Of a stretch of DNA of 64,000 nucleotides, positions 49,178 through 58,882 are shown in pieces (within the stretch, counting starts at the first letter, position 1; each line of letters opens with the position of its first letter). The stretch is from contig NZ_VLLF01000010.1 of NCBI RefSeq assembly GCF_007830545.1, forward strand, positions 62,001 to 126,000, read 5' to 3'. Position numbers and translations under genes: made by a program. The DNA comes from Roseibium hamelinense (GTDB lineage: Bacteria > Pseudomonadota > Alphaproteobacteria > Rhizobiales > Stappiaceae). The notes beneath the pieces are model-generated. The model had not been told where the DNA came from. It made no database searches and saw only the letters and a list, made by a program, of their open reading frames with translations.

Positions 49178-50503
49178 TCACATGCGCTGCGAACCTGTTC
49201 CAAATTCCGGATAGGCTTCGACACCAACCTCGACCTTGTCGAGACCCAGTGCTTCCTCCTCGTCCGACACACGGATGCCGATTGCCGCCTTCAGAATGAA
49301 CCACACAACCGCGGAAGCAACCACGGTGAAGACACCGTAAGCGACGATACCGGTAATCTGCGTACCCCAAGAAGCCCCATCGTTTGACAGCGGGACAATC
49401 AAAGTGCCCCAGATGCCGGCGAACAGGTGGACCGGGATCGCACCAACGACATCGTCGATTTTCAGCTTATCGAGCAGCGGTACGGTAAAGACGACAATTG
49501 CTCCACCGACGGCACCGATGAACACGGTTTGCCACACGCTGGGCGCCAACGGCTCGGCAGTGATCGCGACGAGGCCGGCCAAAGCACCGTTCAGCGCCAT
49601 GGTTACGTCGACCTTCTTGTACATCACCTGGGTTAGGATAACCGCCGCAACAACACCAGACGCAGCCGCCAGATTGGTGTTGGCGAAGATGCGGGAAATG
49701 TCGGTTACGTCACCGATCGAACCCATTGCCAGCTGCGACGCACCGTTGAAGCCGAACCAGCCGAGCCACAAGATGAAAGTGCCGAGCGTTGCAAGCGGCA
49801 TGGAAGAACCCGGGAGCGGGTGAACGCTGCCGTCGGCCGCATATTTGCCTTTCCGGGCGCCAAGGATGATGGCACCGGTCAGAGCCGCCCAGCCACCCAC
49901 AGAGTGCACAAGCGTTGAGCCCGCAAAGTCGGAGAAGCCCATTTCAGCCAGCCAGCCGCCGCCCCACTGCCAGGAACCTGCAATCGGGTAGATGAAACCA
50001 GTCAGCACGACAACGAACAACAGGAATGGCCAGAGTTTAATCCGTTCGGCGACGGTACCGGATACAATAGAGGCCGCAGTTGCAACGAACACCATCTGGA
50101 AGAACCAGTCGGACGCAGTGGAGTAACCGGTATCGAGGGCGTCGCCACCGACAGCATCGAAAGCGTACGGGCCAAAGGAACCTATAAATCCGCCGTCAAC
50201 GCCGGAATACATCAGGTTATAGCCGGTGATCCAGTACATCAAACCAGCAATAGAATAGAGCGAGATGTTCTTCAGACACTGCATGGATACGTTCTTGGAA
50301 CGCACCAAGCCAGCCTCAAGCATGGCAAAACCTGCTGCCATCCACATGACGAGAAAACCGCCAATCAGGAAGAGCAGAGTATTGAAAATGTAGGCGACTT
50401 CCGGGGAGACCGGGACCGCCTCGGCGTCCTGTGCGAGCGCAGGCATAACCATCAGGCCAAACGCTCCGAGTGATGCCGCGCCTCTTGCGACGAACTTGTT
50501 CAT
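49178..50503 (-). CDS. amtB: Ammonium transporter
   Basis: This 441-residue trimeric channel has a signal-like first segment and eleven membrane helices. Typical parts are AGFAMLEAGLVRSKN, STLVHSVGGWAALTGA with the first pore histidine, and DVVGAIPVHLFAGIWGTL with the second. It imports ammonium under nitrogen limitation and is blocked by GlnK. ATG at 50501-50503 (MNKFVARGA) has a fair ribosome site; longer starts at 50527 lie in the gap after glnK. The gene is 20 bases downstream of glnK, forming the usual pair. Confidence 0.97.
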   Translation of the reverse strand: MNKFVARGAASLGAFGLMVMPALAQDAEAVPVSPEVAYIFNTLLFLIGGFLVMWMAAGFAMLEAGLVRSKNVSMQCLKNISLYSIAGLMYWITGYNLMYSGVDGGFIGSFGPYAFDAVGGDALDTGYSTASDWFFQMVFVATAASIVSGTVAERIKLWPFLLFVVVLTGFIYPIAGSWQWGGGWLAEMGFSDFAGSTLVHSVGGWAALTGAIILGARKGKYAADGSVHPLPGSSMPLATLGTFILWLGWFGFNGASQLAMGSIGDVTDISRIFANTNLAAASGVVAAVILTQVMYKKVDVTMALNGALAGLVAITAEPLAPSVWQTVFIGAVGGAIVVFTVPLLDKLKIDDVVGAIPVHLFAGIWGTLIVPLSNDGASWGTQITGIVAYGVFTVVASAVVWFILKAAIGIRVSDEEEALGLDKVEVGVEAYPEFGTGSQRM

Positions 50504-50523
50504 GGTGGATTTCCTCACAATCA

Positions 50524-51042
<519 letters not shown>

Positions 51043-51165
51043 CTAACCTATATTTTCTTGCGTAGTTTCAGATGCTTGAGACCGAGAGTACGACTTTGGA
51101 AGAGGGTTTTTGCCTGCCTTATAGAAGCCGCAATGACGCTTAAATATTGGGCATAATCAAAATAC

Positions 51166-51182
51166 TGCACTTATAATAGGCA
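51166..51182. promoter_or_regulatory. NtrC-like enhancer site upstream of glnK
   Basis: TGCACTTATAATAGGCA keeps the TGC-N11-GCA spacing and AT-rich centre of the NtrC consensus, with one strong half (TGCAC) and one weaker. It lies about 135 bases upstream of the predicted sigma-54 promoter, a typical enhancer distance. The surrounding 51037-51229 is AT-rich and carries no gene. Confidence 0.5.
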
Positions 51183-51229
51183 AATAATTGAATTTTCAAT
51201 AATGAGGCTAAAAAACAGGCAGGAACTGG

Positions 51230-51781
51230 TTAGGCTGAGAAGCCATGGTCTGCCAGATAGGCGCGCTCCTGCTCTGTGCTCTCCCGGCCCAAGACTTCAT
51301 TCCGATGAGGAAACCGGCCAAATCTTCGGATCACATCCATGTGGATCAGCGCATAGTGATAAAATTGTTCAATTCCGAGCCGCCGGCACAAATCAACGCT
51401 TTTTTCTTGAGCTGCCATGTCTTCAGCATGCTCAAACGGCAAATAGAAAAATACCCGGACATCTCTGGGAAAGGCCTGATCGAAGCCCCGTTCGACCGCA
51501 TGCGTTGCGACATCAAATGCACGTGCATCAGCTTCGAAGGCTCTTGCGCTTCCGCGGAACACGTTGCGCGTTAACTGGTCGAGAACGAGAATGAGTGCCA
51601 GGGCACCGTGCGGCATTTCCTGCCACGCATTAAGGTCTCCGCGCTGTGCGCTTTCGATGGTCGGCAAGAATCCATCCCGGCACTCCTGGTCGAATTTCGC
51701 ACCTCCGGCGAACCACTTTTCAGCTCCCGCCTGCCACCAGAAATCCAGAACCTCAAGCGGTGTTGCGACGGATGCAGACAT
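51230..51781 (-). CDS. DUF924 family protein
   Basis: This 183-residue protein matches the DUF924 (YPL-type) family: VLDFWWQAGAEKWFAGGAKFD, then ILVLDQLTRNVFRGSARAFEAD and FFYLPFEHAEDMAAQ. The fold is helical and TPR-like; function is unknown. The ATG at 51779-51781 (MSASVATP) fits the family; longer starts up to 51997 would overlap tusA on the other strand. It is divergent from tusA. Confidence 0.9.
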   Translation of the reverse strand: MSASVATPLEVLDFWWQAGAEKWFAGGAKFDQECRDGFLPTIESAQRGDLNAWQEMPHGALALILVLDQLTRNVFRGSARAFEADARAFDVATHAVERGFDQAFPRDVRVFFYLPFEHAEDMAAQEKSVDLCRRLGIEQFYHYALIHMDVIRRFGRFPHRNEVLGRESTEQERAYLADHGFSA

Positions 51782-51872
51782 GGACTCAATTCCTTTCGAA
51801 GCGATTTGCAGATCAAAACAGCAACCTATATCACTGCTCAACCGCAACGTTTCAAGAACAAGGCAAGCTGAA

Positions 51873-52100
51873 TTGAGCGCCGACCATACACTCGACGTGA
51901 AGGGACTTAAGTGCCCGCTCCCAGTCCTCAAAACTCGCAAAGCCATGAAATCCCTGGTGCCAGGAGATACCATCACGATCCTGACGACCGATCCCATGGC
52001 AGCTATCGATATACCGCACTACTGCCAGGAAGACGGACACGTTTTGATATCGGCCGACATGGATGATACCAACGGAACGTTCGTGATTAGGAAATGCTGA
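51873..52100 (+). CDS. tusA: Sulfurtransferase TusA family protein
   Basis: This 75-residue protein shows the TusA core LDVKGLKCPLPVLKTRKAM, with the single catalytic cysteine in KCPLP, and a later TDPMAAIDIPHYC. TusA relays sulfur for tRNA thiolation and other uses. The only reasonable start is TTG at 51873 (LSADHTLD), with a weak ribosome site; longer in-frame sequence has no family match. The distance to the divergent DUF924 gene is 91 bases. Confidence 0.88.
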   Translation: MSADHTLDVKGLKCPLPVLKTRKAMKSLVPGDTITILTTDPMAAIDIPHYCQEDGHVLISADMDDTNGTFVIRKC

Positions 52101-52121
52101 GCTCGATCCACAGACGGCGCC

Positions 52122-52412
52122 CTAACCGGCCAGACGATCCATTTCTGTGGCCAATTTCATATCAAGTTCAGTCAAACCGCCGGCATCATGCGTCGTAAGC
52201 GTAACTTCAACCGTTCGATAGACATTTGACCACTCCGGGTGGTGATCTATTTTCTCGGAAACAATAGCCACACGGGCCATAAATCCGAAAGCATCGATAA
52301 AATCCTTGAACCGATAGGTCTTAGCGATCGCTTCCCGATTTTCGACCATGTGCCAGCCCGTTAAAGCCTGCATCGCGGCTGCCCGGTCCTCCGGTTTTAA
52401 ACGCTCGGCCAT
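52122..52412 (-). CDS. phhB: Pterin-4a-carbinolamine dehydratase
   Basis: This 96-residue protein is a PCD family dehydratase that regenerates quinonoid dihydropterin in aromatic amino acid hydroxylation. It shows [15 protein letters not shown] and the catalytic histidines in [21 protein letters not shown] lies 6 bases before the ATG at 52410-52412. No phenylalanine hydroxylase gene is nearby. It is convergent with tusA, with 21 bases between stops. Confidence 0.93.
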   Translation of the reverse strand: MAERLKPEDRAAAMQALTGWHMVENREAIAKTYRFKDFIDAFGFMARVAIVSEKIDHHPEWSNVYRTVEVTLTTHDAGGLTELDMKLATEMDRLAG

Positions 52413-52506
52413 TCTTCCTCCCCTTTGGTTCAAATAATATGCGATAGATCTGCACATAGGCCGTGATTGGGCCTATTCCAGTCTGCCACGAACGGGAAAG
52501 CCCCTC

Positions 52507-52953
52507 ATGACATGTCAGCGGATTTTGTTTGTCTGTCTCGGGAATATCTGCCGATCCCCTCTGGCTCAGGGTATTTTTGAAAAACGCGCCCAGGATATCG
52601 GACAAGCTGATGCGTTCAGTTTCGATTCAGCCGGAACGGGGGCGTGGCATGTTGGAAATCCGCCAGATCCGCGCTCGATCGATATTGCCCGTGTGCACGG
52701 CATCGATATTTCGTCTCAGCGGGCCCGCCAGATTGTTCGGTCTGACTTAGAAGACTTCGATGTGATCCTAGCAATGGACTCGAACAATCTGGCGAACCTT
52801 AACCGGATGGCACCTGTTGGCCCGGTGGCCAGAATCGAGCTGCTTTTCCAAAGCCCCGCACGGGACGTACCAGATCCTTATTATGGCGGTGACGGTGGAT
52901 TTAACACCGTCTTTCGGATGATCCGTGAACGGTCAGAAGAAATACTACGTTAA
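52507..52953 (+). CDS. Low-molecular-weight protein-tyrosine phosphatase
   Basis: This 148-residue phosphatase has the P-loop VCLGNICRSP (CX5R, Cys near residue 10) and the general acid Asp in DVPDPYYGGD. It removes phosphate from tyrosine or arginine; the partner is unknown. It is divergent from the pterin dehydratase gene across 94 bases. Confidence 0.94.
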   Translation: MTCQRILFVCLGNICRSPLAQGIFEKRAQDIGQADAFSFDSAGTGAWHVGNPPDPRSIDIARVHGIDISSQRARQIVRSDLEDFDVILAMDSNNLANLNRMAPVGPVARIELLFQSPARDVPDPYYGGDGGFNTVFRMIRERSEEILR

Positions 52954-53050
52954 CGCTCTGAGGTGGCAACTGCCGGTGCATGGAAAATGGTCATAATTTC
53001 GACGTCGATTCTGCGCTATTGATCAGCCAAATCTTGCAAAGGTTCCGGAA

Positions 53051-53314
53051 ATGAAGCTCGTTTGGTGGGCTTTGGCCGCCATCCTGATTTTTCTTGGGCT
53101 TGCCACAGTGTGGCTACCCATCCCAACGGGTGTGCCGCTAATGGCACTCGGAGCAATTGTCATAATCGCGACCAGCCGAGGCGCTGCGCGGTCTATTCGG
53201 AACCGACGCCGAAGTGGAACACGGCTTAACCAGGTCTTTACCTGGCTGGAAGACCGAGCCCCAATCTACTTCTCTCGTATCCTGCGCCGCACACGCCCCC
53301 GGAAAAAGCACTGA
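53051..53314 (+). CDS. Small membrane protein with basic tail
   Basis: This 87-residue protein has two short hydrophobic segments (WALAAILIFLGLATVWLPI and GVPLMALGAIVIIATS) joined by PTGVP. An arginine-rich tail follows (RNRRRSGTR, ending RRTRPRKKH). I recognise no family; it resembles small PGPGW-like or YbaN-type membrane proteins only in shape. It lies alone, 97 bases after the phosphatase. Confidence 0.65.
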   Translation: MKLVWWALAAILIFLGLATVWLPIPTGVPLMALGAIVIIATSRGAARSIRNRRRSGTRLNQVFTWLEDRAPIYFSRILRRTRPRKKH

Positions 53315-53421
53315 TCGAGCAGGCCGGCCAATACGGATTATTTTCGGCATGCAACTCTCCGCCATTAGAAGCGTTTTTTAACTGCATCAAATTTGCTGCG
53401 AACCCTCGAAAGGAGAAGCAG

Positions 53422-53880
53422 ATGAGCGGTTTGAAAATCGACCGAAAGGCATGGGTGCTGGTCGGAGACGGCGAAAAAGCCTTGATTTTTCGAAATACCG
53501 GGACGCGCGCGCACCCCGAATTGGAAGTCATCACGCTGTTGGATCAGGATAATCCGAAAACGTCACATCAAGGCACTGACGCCCCGGGACGGAAAAGCGA
53601 TGGCCCTGGCAATCAGGTGAGCGCCATGGAGGAGACGGACTGGCATCAACTGGAGAAGCATAGGTTTGCAGTCGAAATGGCCGAGCACCTTTACAAGGCC
53701 GCTCACAAAAACAATTTTTCGCAACTGATTGTCGTCGCCCCGCCAACAATCCTGGGCAACCTCAGAAAAGAATTCCATCCCGAGGTTGCCGACCGGGTTG
53801 TTGCTGAGGTCGACAAGACTTTGACCAACCATCCGCTGGATAAAATTGTATACATACTGACCGAAAAAACGGCAGCGTAA
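53422..53880 (+). CDS. Host attachment family protein
   Basis: This 152-residue protein is similar to the family called 'protein required for attachment to host cells' (AtsE-like). It opens KIDRKAWVLVGDGEKALIFRN and has an AEHLYKAAHKNNFSQLIVVAPP helix-strand, ending DKIVYILTEK. The real activity is not established, and the name comes from one plant-associated relative. GGAG precedes the ATG. Confidence 0.82.
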   Translation: MSGLKIDRKAWVLVGDGEKALIFRNTGTRAHPELEVITLLDQDNPKTSHQGTDAPGRKSDGPGNQVSAMEETDWHQLEKHRFAVEMAEHLYKAAHKNNFSQLIVVAPPTILGNLRKEFHPEVADRVVAEVDKTLTNHPLDKIVYILTEKTAA

Positions 53881-53882
53881 CT

Positions 53883-54743
53883 TTAAGCCGTTTTCGTGAA
53901 GATGTGTTTCAGGTGCGCCCCCCATAGGCGCGCCTTTTTCATGCAGAGAGCTGCTCCGGTCGCCAGCTGACGCCCACAGCGGGTAAACCAAACATCCAAA
54001 TGCCGATCATGCACAAAACGCGGCCCGGCCACATACAGGAAACGGTAGGTCAGAAGCAGCACCAACAGGGTTAAACCCCAAGATATAAGCGTATCGGATA
54101 GAAAATGGCCGCCGAATGCAATCCGGTTAAGCGAGAGCAAAAACCCGAGTGGCAAGACGAAACACAAAATTGCCGAACGCCAAGCACGCGGCGCAACAAA
54201 AGCCAGTGCAACCAGCCACATCGCAGCAGACGCTTCTCCGGACACGAAGGAACAATTGCTGTCGCAGGCGTTTGATGGAACCCAGACATATTGAAACGGC
54301 AAATCTCCACCAAACTCCTCAACGCTGCGCGGACGGGGGCGGCCCCAATTGTCCTTGAGAATCGCATTCACCAATATGCCCGGTCCAATGATCAGTGTCG
54401 AAACGAGGAATACCGGGATCCTCAGCGGCAACAAGGGAGCACGGCCCGGCACCAGCAGCTTGAGCAACAAAACCAGGACACAAACAATCGCCGTAACCTG
54501 GATCAAGTAGGGACCGAGATGCCGGAATTCGCGCAGGATCGGAATGTTTCCCGCAGAAAACCCTGCATCATCAGAGTAGAACAGCCCGCTCGCCCATATA
54601 TCGACACGAGGAAAAACCAAAAAAAAGACAGATATAACAATAACATATAGTGATGTTGCGATGATTGGATGTGAACAAGTCCAATCGCGTACCTTGCGCA
54701 AATACATCCGCGTTCTATTCTGTTTTTTGTCGGCTCTGGTCAT
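53883..54743 (-). CDS. PAP2-family membrane phosphatase
   Basis: This 286-residue inner-membrane enzyme has about six helices and acid-phosphatase motifs: KDNWGRPRP (motif I), CSFVSGEAS (motif II) and SLNRIAFGGHFLSD (motif III). In motif II the usual PSGH histidine is Glu. A lipid phosphatase (undecaprenyl, PG or lipid A) is likely. The start is ATG 54741-54743, with Met13 as an alternative. Its 3' end overlaps the terminator of the convergent host-attachment gene. Confidence 0.88.
   Translation of the reverse strand: MTRADKKQNRTRMYLRKVRDWTCSHPIIATSLYVIVISVFFLVFPRVDIWASGLFYSDDAGFSAGNIPILREFRHLGPYLIQVTAIVCVLVLLLKLLVPGRAPLLPLRIPVFLVSTLIIGPGILVNAILKDNWGRPRPRSVEEFGGDLPFQYVWVPSNACDSNCSFVSGEASAAMWLVALAFVAPRAWRSAILCFVLPLGFLLSLNRIAFGGHFLSDTLISWGLTLLVLLLTYRFLYVAGPRFVHDRHLDVWFTRCGRQLATGAALCMKKARLWGAHLKHIFTKTA
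53912..53939 (+). terminator. Rho-independent terminator overlapping the PAP2 3' end
   Basis: GGTGCGCC (53912-53919) pairs with GGCGCGCC (53927-53934) with one wobble and a 7-base loop; TTTTT follows on the plus strand. It ends the host-attachment transcript but is entirely inside the last codons of the convergent PAP2 gene. Confidence 0.75.
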
Positions 54744-54833
54744 GGCGGCTGTTTAGCCCATCCGCGCCAAAGGGCCAATGGTTTCGCTTCAACTGGCGCA
54801 AATCGCGCTGCAGCTCGGGAGCTGAGTGGACAT

Positions 54834-55511
54834 ATGCACCATCGCCCGAAACTTGCCATTCCTCACTTGCCGACCACATCCGCTTTTCGGGCCACCCTCC
54901 CTGCAAAACCAAAATTGCAATTCTGGTTCGATTTCGCCTCCACATACAGTTACCTGTCTGCAATGTGTATTGACCGGATCGCCAAAGACCGACAGGTGAC
55001 AATCGTCTGGCGGCCGTTTTTGCTGGGTCCCATCTTCAAACGCCAAGGTTGGACCACATCACCGTTCAACATTTACCCGGCAAAAGGCCGCTACATGTGG
55101 CAGGACATGGCACGCCAATGCGAAAAACTGAACCTTCCGCTATGCGTTCCAGACCCCTTCCCGCAGAACAGTCTGCTTGTGACCCGTATTGCGCATGACA
55201 ACCGCGAGGAGCCATGGCTGCCGGCATTCGTTCAAAGCGTGTTTTCCGCAGAATTTGCACAAGGCAAGGATATCTCAGACCCTATGGTTCTCTCTTCCCT
55301 TCTCGCCGGTGCCGGCGCTGAAGACCCCGCACTTCACCTGAGACGCGCTGAAACCGACGGATTAAAGATGAGTCTCCGAAGAACAGTGGAAGAGGCAGAA
55401 TATCGCGGCATCTTCGGAGCGCCAAGTTTCGTCACCGAAGGTGGTGCGCTTTTCTGGGGGCACGACAGGCTGGAAGATGCGATCAATGAAGCCCTGATGC
55501 TGCCCGGCTAG
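54834..55511 (+). CDS. 2-Hydroxychromene-2-carboxylate isomerase family protein (DsbA-like fold)
   Basis: This protein of about 225 residues has the thioredoxin-like core KLQFWFDFASTYSYLSAM, with a serine-type active site in place of CxxC, and a C-terminal GIFGAPSFVTEGGALFWGHDRL typical of this glutathione-dependent isomerase group. The substrate is unknown; no naphthalene pathway is nearby. The first 26 residues from the ATG at 54834 lack similarity, so the true start may be slightly downstream at a rare codon. Confidence 0.85.
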   Translation: MHHRPKLAIPHLPTTSAFRATLPAKPKLQFWFDFASTYSYLSAMCIDRIAKDRQVTIVWRPFLLGPIFKRQGWTTSPFNIYPAKGRYMWQDMARQCEKLNLPLCVPDPFPQNSLLVTRIAHDNREEPWLPAFVQSVFSAEFAQGKDISDPMVLSSLLAGAGAEDPALHLRRAETDGLKMSLRRTVEEAEYRGIFGAPSFVTEGGALFWGHDRLEDAINEALMLPG

Positions 55512-55589
55512 CGGCGGTACGCAAGGCGTCTGTGATAGGGGCCCTGCCACGCGTCAAGCTTGTTCCAGACTGTATCAGTCCGCCGGTTT

Positions 55590-56711
55590 CTATCGAGGCG
55601 TGTTCAGTTCAGCCTTGAGAACAGCGTAGAGATTTGCCGGGTCAAGAGGCTTGCTCACCGTTTGAACGATCCCTGCTAATTTGAGCTCGTCCGCACTGAC
55701 CGTTTCAATCGCTGCGGTCACAGCAATCAAAGGCGGCAGGTTTTGATCAGCAAGCACCTCTCGCGCTTTCCGTGCCACTTCCATCCCGCTAATGTTCGGC
55801 ATGTACAAATCGAGCAGCACGGCATCGAAACGGTTCTCGCGCAAGCTCTCAAGGGCAGCCTCGCCGCCGGATGCCTCCGCAAAAGTCAGGCCAAAAGTTT
55901 CAAGCAGGGCGCCGAGAAGCCGTCTGTTCGTGCCGTTGTCGTCAACAATAAGGACATGCCCCTGAAGGCCGGCCCCCGACGACTGCCCGTCGTCATGCAA
56001 GTACGGGGTGTCTGCGCCACAAACATGGACCTGCGAAACCCGAAGCGCGAAGCGGCAGCCTGCTCCCTCGGTGCTCTCAAGCGTCAATTGGCCGCCCATC
56101 TTGCCAGCGACATCCAAGGCGCTCGCAAGACCGAGCCCGGCCCCCTCAATCGCGCCTTGTGCTGCGCTACCGCGGACATAAGGCCGGAACAGGCGCGCCT
56201 GGTCGATCTCTGCAATGCCGGGGCCGGTATCGGAAACTTCGATGAGCACATCGGCGGGCGCGCCATCCTGTTCCACAAGACGCGCCGATAGTGTCACAGT
56301 ACCAGCCACGGTATATTTGATGGCATTGTCGAGCAATGTGGTAACGACGCGCCAAACCGCAGGCGCGCTGACCACAGACGCATCGTGAGGCAAGCTGCCC
56401 AGGTCTACGCGAAATACAAGACCTTTTTCTTCCGCCAGCGGCGCAAACAGGCCCGCGGCCGAACGGAGAACCAAAGCGGTTTTTGCAGCATGAGGGCGAG
56501 ACTCGATTCCCGGCTGGCCATCTTCAATCAAGCTTGTCGTCATGGCTGCAAGCGAAGTAATCGCGTCAGATAGCAGAGAAAGCCTTTCCCTCTGACGGTC
56601 ACTCAGAGGTTCCGCCCCGATTAAATCAGCAGTCAGCTTCATAGCTGACAAAGGTGTTCGCAAATCATGGGCCAAGAGTGTAACCGGATCTGCGTCTTCG
56701 TGATCTGTCAT
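55590..56711 (-). CDS. Soluble hybrid histidine kinase with C-terminal receiver
   Basis: This 373-residue protein has a HisKA-type dimerisation helix with the phospho-accepting His in LLAHDLRTPLSAMK and an ATPase domain (DNAIKYT N-box, DTGPGI G1, GAGLGLA G2). A receiver follows, with VDDNGTNRR, LLDLYMPN and SKPLD. There is no sensor or membrane domain, so the input must come from a partner. ATG at 56709-56711 was chosen; a longer frame has no better site. It is divergent from the AEC transporter. Confidence 0.92.
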   Translation of the reverse strand: MTDHEDADPVTLLAHDLRTPLSAMKLTADLIGAEPLSDRQRERLSLLSDAITSLAAMTTSLIEDGQPGIESRPHAAKTALVLRSAAGLFAPLAEEKGLVFRVDLGSLPHDASVVSAPAVWRVVTTLLDNAIKYTVAGTVTLSARLVEQDGAPADVLIEVSDTGPGIAEIDQARLFRPYVRGSAAQGAIEGAGLGLASALDVAGKMGGQLTLESTEGAGCRFALRVSQVHVCGADTPYLHDDGQSSGAGLQGHVLIVDDNGTNRRLLGALLETFGLTFAEASGGEAALESLRENRFDAVLLDLYMPNISGMEVARKAREVLADQNLPPLIAVTAAIETVSADELKLAGIVQTVSKPLDPANLYAVLKAELNTPR

Positions 56712-56917
56712 GTGCCGCTGTCCCCGGCAAGTCAGAGAGGAGCATCTGCTGAACTTGCAAAACCCTGAAAACACCTACATTGTCCCGCAGGATCGCCGCC
56801 GGCGAGATGCTGAAAACCGGTTACCGGCTTCCTCCTTGATCCTGAGGTTCTTTTGCATTTTCACCACGACCATCCCCAGGTTGGCAAACCCGCGATTGGC
56901 GAAATCTGACTAGGCCC

Positions 56918-57886
56918 ATGGCATCAGGCGTTTTTTCTATCGTTGTCCCCGTCTTTGTTCTGATCGGCATCGGGTACACGCTTGCCCGATTTAATGTCCT
57001 TGGAAAAACCGTAGGCGAGGCCTTGGGGCAATATGTCTATGTCATTGCAATCCCGGTTCTCATCTTCAAAACGCTTGCAGTTGTCGATCTGGCCGGCGAA
57101 AGCCCCTACGCTTTGTGGGCGAGCTACTTTCTGGGGGTCGGCGGTGCTTGGTTGCTTGGGACTCTTGTCATCCGCAAAGGGTTTGGCAGGGAAGCAAGAG
57201 CCGGTGTTATCGGCGGCATTTCCGCGGCCTTTGCCAATACAATCATGGTAGGCTTGCCGTTGATTTCCGAACTGTACGGAGACGAAGGCCTTGTTCCTAT
57301 TCTAATCATTATTTCGGTTCACCTGCCGGTCATGACGATTGTCACCGCCATCTTGATGGAGCGCGCCGTTGCGCTCGATGGTCAGGGCGGGCCGCCAAAT
57401 CTTGCCGCACTTCTCAAGCAGATGGCAAAAAGCCTGATTACGAACCCGATTGTCATCGGCATTTTGTGTGCCGTGCCATGGCGGCTGGCCGGACTTCCGG
57501 TTGAAGGCGTTCTGGCAGAGGTATTGAACAGAATTGCTGCGACGGCGCTGCCGGTGGCGCTGTTGTCGCTCGGGATGAGTATGGTGCTTTATGGTATCCG
57601 CGGAAACACCCTCCCAGGTCTGATTTTAAGTGCCATCAAGCTTGCGATCATGCCCGCGCTTGTGTTTGTGGCAGGAGCTTTTGTGTTCCAGCTACCACCG
57701 CTATGGACAGCGGTTGCAACCCTCACAGCTGCCTGCCCGACCGGGATAAACGCCTATATCTTCGCGAACCGATATGGCACCGGCCATGCCATGTCGGCAA
57801 ATGCGATCACTGTCACTACGGCCGCCGCGGTTGTCACCACCAGCTTGTGGGCAATCCTGATCGGAATCTGGCAAAGCTCGGGATAG
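56918..57886 (+). CDS. AEC family transporter
   Basis: This 322-residue membrane protein has ten helices and the auxin-efflux-carrier fold. Typical segments are GYTLARFNVLG, the crossover region ANTIMVGLPL (about residue 107), and ATLTAACPTGINAYIFANRYG near the C-terminus. It probably exports or imports an organic anion; the substrate is unknown. It is convergent with gluQRS, with 4 bases between stops. Confidence 0.92.
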   Translation: MASGVFSIVVPVFVLIGIGYTLARFNVLGKTVGEALGQYVYVIAIPVLIFKTLAVVDLAGESPYALWASYFLGVGGAWLLGTLVIRKGFGREARAGVIGGISAAFANTIMVGLPLISELYGDEGLVPILIIISVHLPVMTIVTAILMERAVALDGQGGPPNLAALLKQMAKSLITNPIVIGILCAVPWRLAGLPVEGVLAEVLNRIAATALPVALLSLGMSMVLYGIRGNTLPGLILSAIKLAIMPALVFVAGAFVFQLPPLWTAVATLTAACPTGINAYIFANRYGTGHAMSANAITVTTAAAVVTTSLWAILIGIWQSSG

Positions 57887-57890
57887 GCCT

Positions 57891-58775
57891 TCACAAACCA
57901 ACCAGTTGGCGGATATCCGCGGGTGTCGATCCTGCTTCGCGCAGTGATCTCAAGCTGGTTGACCGAGTCGACTTCGAGAGCTTCTTGCCATCCTCTCCCA
58001 GGACCAGATCATGGTGGCGGTAGACGGGTGATGGAAGTCCTAAAAACTGCTGCAAAAGCCGGTGTAGCGAGGTTGCATGATAAAGGTCCTTACCACGCAG
58101 AATGTCTGTCACGCCCTGATATGCGTCATCCAGAACGACCGACAAATGATAGCTAGTTGGAGTTTCCTTGCGCGCCAGAACAACGTCCCCCCACTGAGAG
58201 GGATCACAAGAAACCGGATGCGGAGCTTCGGCCAAGGCGTCCAATGACGATCCTGCCTCTTGCCAGGTCAAAGAGGATTTCAGATACCGCATGGCCCGAA
58301 CCATATCGACGCGGACAGCATAACTGGCACCGCTTGAAAGCCGCTCGATGCGTTCGTCATCCGACAAGACCATGCCATCATTTGGGGAGACCGGGACGCC
58401 ATCAGGATCCTTTGGCCAATCATTGCCTTCTTCAACACAGTCCGCGACGAACTGCTTGATTTCGGACCGTGTCAGAACGCTCCGGTAGAGGATACCGAAT
58501 GCCGAGAGTTTTTGGAGCCCGGCTCGATAGGCATCGAACCGATCGGATTGACGCAGCACCGGCGTTTCCCACTCGAGGCCAAGCCATTCCAAATCCTCTA
58601 ACATGTCCGCTTCAAGTTCAGGCGTGCAGCGGGTCTGGTCGATGTCTTCGATGCGTAGCAAGAAGCGTCCGCCCATTTGGCGCGCGGCTTCGTAGTTCAA
58701 CAGCGCCGACAAGGCGTGGCCGATGTGCAAGTGTCCGTTTGGGGACGGTGCGAATCGAAACACCGGGATGGACAT
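57891..58775 (-). CDS. gluQ: Glutamyl-queuosine tRNA(Asp) synthetase
   Basis: GluQRS transfers activated glutamate to queuosine-34 of tRNA(Asp). The 294-residue protein is a truncated GluRS without anticodon domain. It shows the HIGH-type motif NGHLHIGHAL, FLLRIEDIDQTR, and KLSKS near the C-terminus. The zinc cysteines known from E. coli are absent: the site reads LYRSVLTRSEI. This fits the alphaproteobacterial subtype. It acts downstream of queCDEF in the same window. Confidence 0.94.
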   Translation of the reverse strand: MSIPVFRFAPSPNGHLHIGHALSALLNYEAARQMGGRFLLRIEDIDQTRCTPELEADMLEDLEWLGLEWETPVLRQSDRFDAYRAGLQKLSAFGILYRSVLTRSEIKQFVADCVEEGNDWPKDPDGVPVSPNDGMVLSDDERIERLSSGASYAVRVDMVRAMRYLKSSLTWQEAGSSLDALAEAPHPVSCDPSQWGDVVLARKETPTSYHLSVVLDDAYQGVTDILRGKDLYHATSLHRLLQQFLGLPSPVYRHHDLVLGEDGKKLSKSTRSTSLRSLREAGSTPADIRQLVGL

Positions 58776-58882
58776 GGGCGAGAAGGCCTTTCAAAAGAAG
58801 GAAAAGGCGTAAGCACTTTATTTCTCCTACCACGTCGCCAGTTCAAGGCAACCGGCCGACCATCGAAAGACCACAGAGTTCC

